58,219 nt of DNA from NCBI GenBank assembly GCA_026400755.1, contig JAPLOM010000013.1, positions 1 to 58,219 of the forward strand, written 5' to 3'. This document shows positions 55,270-58,219 of the stretch, piece after piece (the first letter of the stretch is position 1; each line of letters begins with the position of its first letter). A program made the position numbers and the translations under genes. The DNA comes from Alphaproteobacteria bacterium (GTDB taxonomy: Bacteria > Pseudomonadota > Alphaproteobacteria > CADEGL01). The notes beneath the pieces are model-generated. The model searched no databases and had not been told where the DNA came from. It was given only the letters and a program-made list of their open reading frames with translations.

Positions 55270-56913
55270 ATGAGTCCCGACAGCGCTCCCGCGCGCCCGT
55301 TCCAGGAATACGAATCCGAAAAGTTGATGCGGCGCATCGAGCGGGAGAAGCTGCCGGCCAATGTCGGCGCGCTGCTGAAAAGCGCCGCGGAAAAGTACGG
55401 CGACCAGCCGGCGCTGTACTTCTTCGACGACGACGTGACGGTGAGCTACCGCGAGCTCGAGGCGCGCACGCGCAAGCTGGCCTCGGCCTTCGCCAAACTG
55501 GGCATCAAGCACGGCACTCATGTCGGCATCATGGTCTACACGTCCGACGTGTATCCCACCACGTGGCTGGCGCTGGCGCGGCTCGGTGCCGTCACGGTGG
55601 CCATCAACTACAACTACACGCCGCGCGAGTTGAACTACATGCTCTCGGACGGCAAGGCCGAGTATCTCGTGATGAGCCACGAGCTTCTGCCGACCTTGGA
55701 AGGCATGGAGACTCATCCCGTGCCCAAGGACCGCGTCATCATGGTGGGCGCGGACGTGCCGGGTTACCCGCTCCGCTGGGAAACCGTCATGGCGTCAGGC
55801 ACCGAGAACTTCACGCCGGCGAAAGAGCCCGTTCTCGACGACCTGATGAACATCCAATACACCTCGGGCACCACGGGCATGCCCAAGGGCGCCATGCAGC
55901 CGCAGCGCTATTGGCTCACCTTCGGCCGCGTCGGCGCGGCGCAGTTTCAGGACAAGCTGAAGCGCATTCTTCTGGCCCAGCCGTTCTATTACGTCGACGG
56001 CCAGTGGCTGTGCCTGGTCACGATCTTCCAGGGCGCGACCCTTTACGTCGCGCGCAAGCAAAGCGCCTCGCGCTTCTTGGGCTGGCTGAAGCAGTTCAAG
56101 ATCAACTATTGCAACTTCCCCGAGGTCGTCTCCAAGCAGCCGGAATCTCCGGACGATAAGGACAACGACCTGATCGTCATGTCCGCCTACAGCCATAGGC
56201 GTGAAAATTACCGCTGGTACGAAAAGCGCTACGGCTGCCTCGCGCGCCAGGGCTTCTCGATGACCGAGGTGGGCTGCGCGATCTATGTGCCGATGGAAGC
56301 CGATCACATGACCGGCTCCGGCACCGTCGGCACGCCGGTCGCGTTCCGCGAGGCCATGGTGGCTGACGCCGAGGGCAATCCCGTGCCGCGCGGCGAGGTG
56401 GGCGAGTTGTGCCTCCGCGGCGCCGGCATCCTGCAGGGCTATTTCAACAAGCCCGAAGCCAACGCCAAATCGTTCTATCCGGGCGGCTGGTTCCGCACCG
56501 GCGACACGGCGCGCCACGATCCCGACGGCTGGCTCTATTACCTGGGCCGCATCAAGGACATGGTGAAGCGCAGCGGCGAGAACGTCTCGGCGGTCGAGGT
56601 CGAGGGCGTCCTGCGCGGCGTGGACGGCGTCATGGAGGCAGCGGTGCTGCCCGTACCGGACGAGCTACGCGGCGAAGAGGTGAAGGCGTATCTGCTGCTG
56701 ACGCCGGGCAAGACGGCCAAGGACGTGACGCCCGAAGAGGTGGTTGCCCACTGCGAGAAGAACCTCGCGAAATTCAAAATCCCGCGCTACCTGGAATACG
56801 TCACCGAGTTCCCGCGCACGCCGAGCTTAAAAATCAAGAAGTCGGCGCTGATCGCCGCCAAGTCCGATCTGCGCGTGGGCTCCTACGATCGAGCGGAGAA
56901 GACCTGGCGCTGA
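55270..56913 (+). CDS. Acyl-CoA synthetase (AMP-binding, ANL superfamily)
   Basis: 547 aa. It would activate a carboxylic acid to an acyl-adenylate and then a CoA thioester. The P-loop-like YTSGTTGMPKGAM (about residue 200), the A5 region GFSMTEVG, the A7-A8 FRTGDTARHDPDGWLYYLGR and KDMVKRSGENV, and the C-terminal catalytic Lys in TPSLKIKKS are in place. It resembles the crotonobetaine/carnitine-CoA ligase and long-chain types; the substrate cannot be read from sequence. It could feed the CaiB/BaiF racemase-like enzyme at 10.5 kb, although they are far apart. Confidence 0.88.
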   Translation: MSPDSAPARPFQEYESEKLMRRIEREKLPANVGALLKSAAEKYGDQPALYFFDDDVTVSYRELEARTRKLASAFAKLGIKHGTHVGIMVYTSDVYPTTWLALARLGAVTVAINYNYTPRELNYMLSDGKAEYLVMSHELLPTLEGMETHPVPKDRVIMVGADVPGYPLRWETVMASGTENFTPAKEPVLDDLMNIQYTSGTTGMPKGAMQPQRYWLTFGRVGAAQFQDKLKRILLAQPFYYVDGQWLCLVTIFQGATLYVARKQSASRFLGWLKQFKINYCNFPEVVSKQPESPDDKDNDLIVMSAYSHRRENYRWYEKRYGCLARQGFSMTEVGCAIYVPMEADHMTGSGTVGTPVAFREAMVADAEGNPVPRGEVGELCLRGAGILQGYFNKPEANAKSFYPGGWFRTGDTARHDPDGWLYYLGRIKDMVKRSGENVSAVEVEGVLRGVDGVMEAAVLPVPDELRGEEVKAYLLLTPGKTAKDVTPEEVVAHCEKNLAKFKIPRYLEYVTEFPRTPSLKIKKSALIAAKSDLRVGSYDRAEKTWR

Positions 56914-56914
56914 A

Positions 56915-57619
56915 TCAGCCGGTCTTGGCCGCCCGCCGCTGGCGGGTGGCCTCGTAGAGGGCGATCGCGGCCGCGTTCGACATGTTCAGGTCGGCCACCG
57001 GCCCGTCGGTCGGCAGGCGCGCCAGAAAGTCGCAGGCCTCGCGGGTCAGGCGGCGCAACCCGGCTCCTTCGGCCCCGACCAGCAGGGCGACCCGGCCCTT
57101 AAGGTCGATGGCGTCTAGTGGCTTGTCCGCCTCGCCGGCCAAGCCGACGCACCAGACATTGGCCTCCTTCATCTCGTCCAGGGCCCGGGCCAGGTTGGTC
57201 ACCATGACCAGGGGGACTAGCTCCAGGGCGCCCGAGGCGGCCTTGGCCAAGGTGCCCGTGACGGACGGGGCATGATCCCGAGGCAGGATCACCGCCATGG
57301 CCCCAAAGGCGGCGGCGGAGCGCAATACCGCCCCTACATTATGGGGGTCGTTGGCCCGGTCTAAGATCACGAAGATGGCATCCGGGCCGGACGCCGCCAG
57401 GAGAGAGGTCAAATCCTGCTCCGGCAAAGGCTCGGCGCGTAGTCCAATACCCTGATGGACGACGCCGGGGGGCAGCAGACGGTCGATCTCTTCCCGCCCC
57501 ATGATTTCGGGCTGGGGCGCGCCTGGGGGCGGCGCCAGTTCGGCCAGGGTGTCCCGGGTGACCACCAGACGCATGCAATGTGGATAGTTCTTGGTTTTTA
57601 AGGGCTTGCGTCGGCTCAT
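56915..57619 (-). CDS. rlmB: SpoU family rRNA methyltransferase RlmB, short N-terminus
   Basis: 234 aa from ATG 57619 (253 aa from an upstream ATG at 57676). The SPOUT knot motifs are intact: VILDRANDPHNVGAVLRSA, LLVGAEGAGLRRL and PTDGPVADLNMSNAAAIALYE, which fit 23S rRNA Gm2251 methyltransferase. The family's N-terminal GxHAV..AL helix of the L30e-like substrate domain is not found; the sequence begins directly at what should be the following strand (RLVVTRDTLAEL). So the substrate domain seems trimmed by about 15-20 residues. Converges with the acyl-CoA synthetase gene, 1 nt between stops. Confidence 0.87.
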   Translation of the reverse strand: MSRRKPLKTKNYPHCMRLVVTRDTLAELAPPPGAPQPEIMGREEIDRLLPPGVVHQGIGLRAEPLPEQDLTSLLAASGPDAIFVILDRANDPHNVGAVLRSAAAFGAMAVILPRDHAPSVTGTLAKAASGALELVPLVMVTNLARALDEMKEANVWCVGLAGEADKPLDAIDLKGRVALLVGAEGAGLRRLTREACDFLARLPTDGPVADLNMSNAAAIALYEATRQRRAAKTG

Positions 57620-57784
57620 GCTGGTTCTTATTATGCCACGAAATTTGGCGCTTAAGCGAGCCGTGCGGCGTCGCATTCACAAGATGTGACGTCACTACGG
57701 CTGTTTGCGTCTTTCACCGAGATACGGAGAGAAATCAGGTCACGGTCGCGGGTCCGCCGCCTCGAATGGCCATTGGACTGATGC

Positions 57785-57870
57785 GGAGGGGTGCCCGAGT
57801 GGCTAAAGGGGACGGACTGTAAATCCGTTGGCGCACGCCTACGTTGGTTCGAATCCAACCCCCTCCACCA
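57785..57870 (+). tRNA. tRNA-Tyr (anticodon GTA)
   Basis: 86 nt with encoded CCA and a long class II variable arm. Acceptor GGAGGGG/CCCCTCC, anticodon stem-loop CGGACTGTAAATCCG (GTA), TPsiC GGTTCGAATCC. Its G34 would be a queuosine target of the Tgt encoded here. It is followed by tRNA-Gly and tuf, a widespread bacterial arrangement. Confidence 0.96.
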
Positions 57871-57906
57871 ACCAGGCATCGGGGAAGGCGCGATACGGGA
57901 TGGAAG

Positions 57907-57981
<75 letters not shown>

Positions 57982-58088
57982 GCCTGCGATTGGAGCGACG
58001 AAGACGAAGAATGTGGCTCGGGCCGATGCCCTGACGGGCGGCCCGGGTTTGAAACGAGACGTTAACGCCAGCTAGGGAAGTCGGGAAC

Positions 58089-58219
58089 ATGGCGAAGGCG
58101 AAGTTTGAGCGTACGAAGCCGCACTGCAATGTGGGGACGATTGGCCACGTTGACCACGGCAAGACGTCACTGACGGCGGCGATCACGAAGGTTTTGGCTG
58201 AGTCTGGCGGCGCGACGTA
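58089..58219 (+). CDS. tuf: Elongation factor Tu, 5' part
   Basis: The first 43 codons are present; the gene runs off the window. [20 protein letters not shown] followed by [16 protein letters not shown] gives the G1 P-loop (GHVDHGKT) of EF-Tu, the GTPase that brings aminoacyl-tRNA to the ribosome. The tRNA-Tyr/tRNA-Gly genes just upstream match a conserved bacterial tuf context. AAGTCGGGAAC precedes the ATG. Confidence 0.96.
   Translation, partial: MAKAKFERTKPHCNVGTIGHVDHGKTSLTAAITKVLAESGGAT

Overview
The window is GC-rich, almost wall-to-wall coding DNA with short gaps, many GTG starts and many start/stop overlaps. It has no transposase, integrase, phage gene or CRISPR array. Hopanoid genes (hpnC/B/D/E), heterotetrameric sarcosine oxidase genes, a dgcAB-type demethylase cluster and a tRNA-Tyr/tRNA-Gly/tuf junction suggest a free-living alphaproteobacterium, probably Rhodospirillales-like. 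The taxonomy is an inference; no rRNA gene is present.

Layout. (1) 0.1-5.8 kb, minus strand: a preQ0/preQ1 transporter (yhhQ), then hpnC-hpnB-hpnD-hpnE for squalene and hopanoid lipids, then an exported SIMPL-domain protein. (2) 5.8-9.5 kb, plus strand: the queuosine tRNA genes queA-tgt-queF-queG, in which queF is visibly broken. (3) 9.6-20.9 kb, plus strand: an exported methyltransferase-like protein, an alpha-methylacyl-CoA racemase-like enzyme, two metal-ligand-lacking M24 'pita-bread' proteins of the creatinase/ectoine-hydrolase type, an Lrp/AsnC regulator, alanine dehydrogenase, an aldehyde dehydrogenase, an unusual Ldh2-family protein, an M20 carbamoylase-type hydrolase and a DUF1275 membrane protein. 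(4) 20.9-31.7 kb: a minus-strand D-arginine-dehydrogenase-like/RidA/epimerase operon; a plus-strand run of class II aldolase, two PhyH oxygenases, a kinase, a GlpA-like dehydrogenase, a partner flavoprotein and a TIM-barrel protein; a guanidinobutyrase-like ureohydrolase; and a second RidA with a basic tail. (5) 31.8-47.5 kb, plus strand: soxB-soxB-soxD-soxA-soxG, two dgcA-like flavoenzymes, dgcB, etfA, etfB and a PEP-mutase/isocitrate-lyase-family protein. (6) 47.5-53.9 kb: a third M24 protein and a dimethylglycine/sarcosine dehydrogenase (minus), formate-THF ligase fhs (plus) and a third PhyH oxygenase (minus). (7) 54-58.2 kb: a DHFR-like protein, tRNA-Thr, a NIPSNAP protein, an acyl-CoA synthetase, rlmB, tRNA-Tyr, tRNA-Gly and the start of tuf.

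How it may work. About 43 kb (10.5-53.9 kb) looks like a catabolic island for N-methylated and amidino/guanidino compounds. Three kinds of N-demethylase occur (SoxBDAG, DgcAB with its own ETF, and a DMGDH-type enzyme). SoxA and the DMGDH-type enzyme carry folate-binding domains that would deliver C1 units to tetrahydrofolate, and Fhs interconverts formate and formyl-THF. M24, M20 and ureohydrolase enzymes would cleave amidine, ureido or guanidino groups. Amino acid oxidation would yield imines for the two RidA proteins. The true substrate is not shown by the sequence. No solute transporter, urease or Rieske-type betaine monooxygenase lies in the window.

Points of special interest: a shared palindromic motif (TKTAGGCC-type) upstream of three separate catabolic units; a fourfold RRDPRAER repeat at the N-terminus of EtfA; histone-H1-like Lys/Ala tails on an M24 protein and a RidA protein; a 3-Cys variant of the iron-sulfur motif in both DgcA paralogs; an Ldh2 protein lacking both conserved His residues; and the internal deletion in queF beside an intact precursor transporter. 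No gap between genes exceeds about 230 bases.
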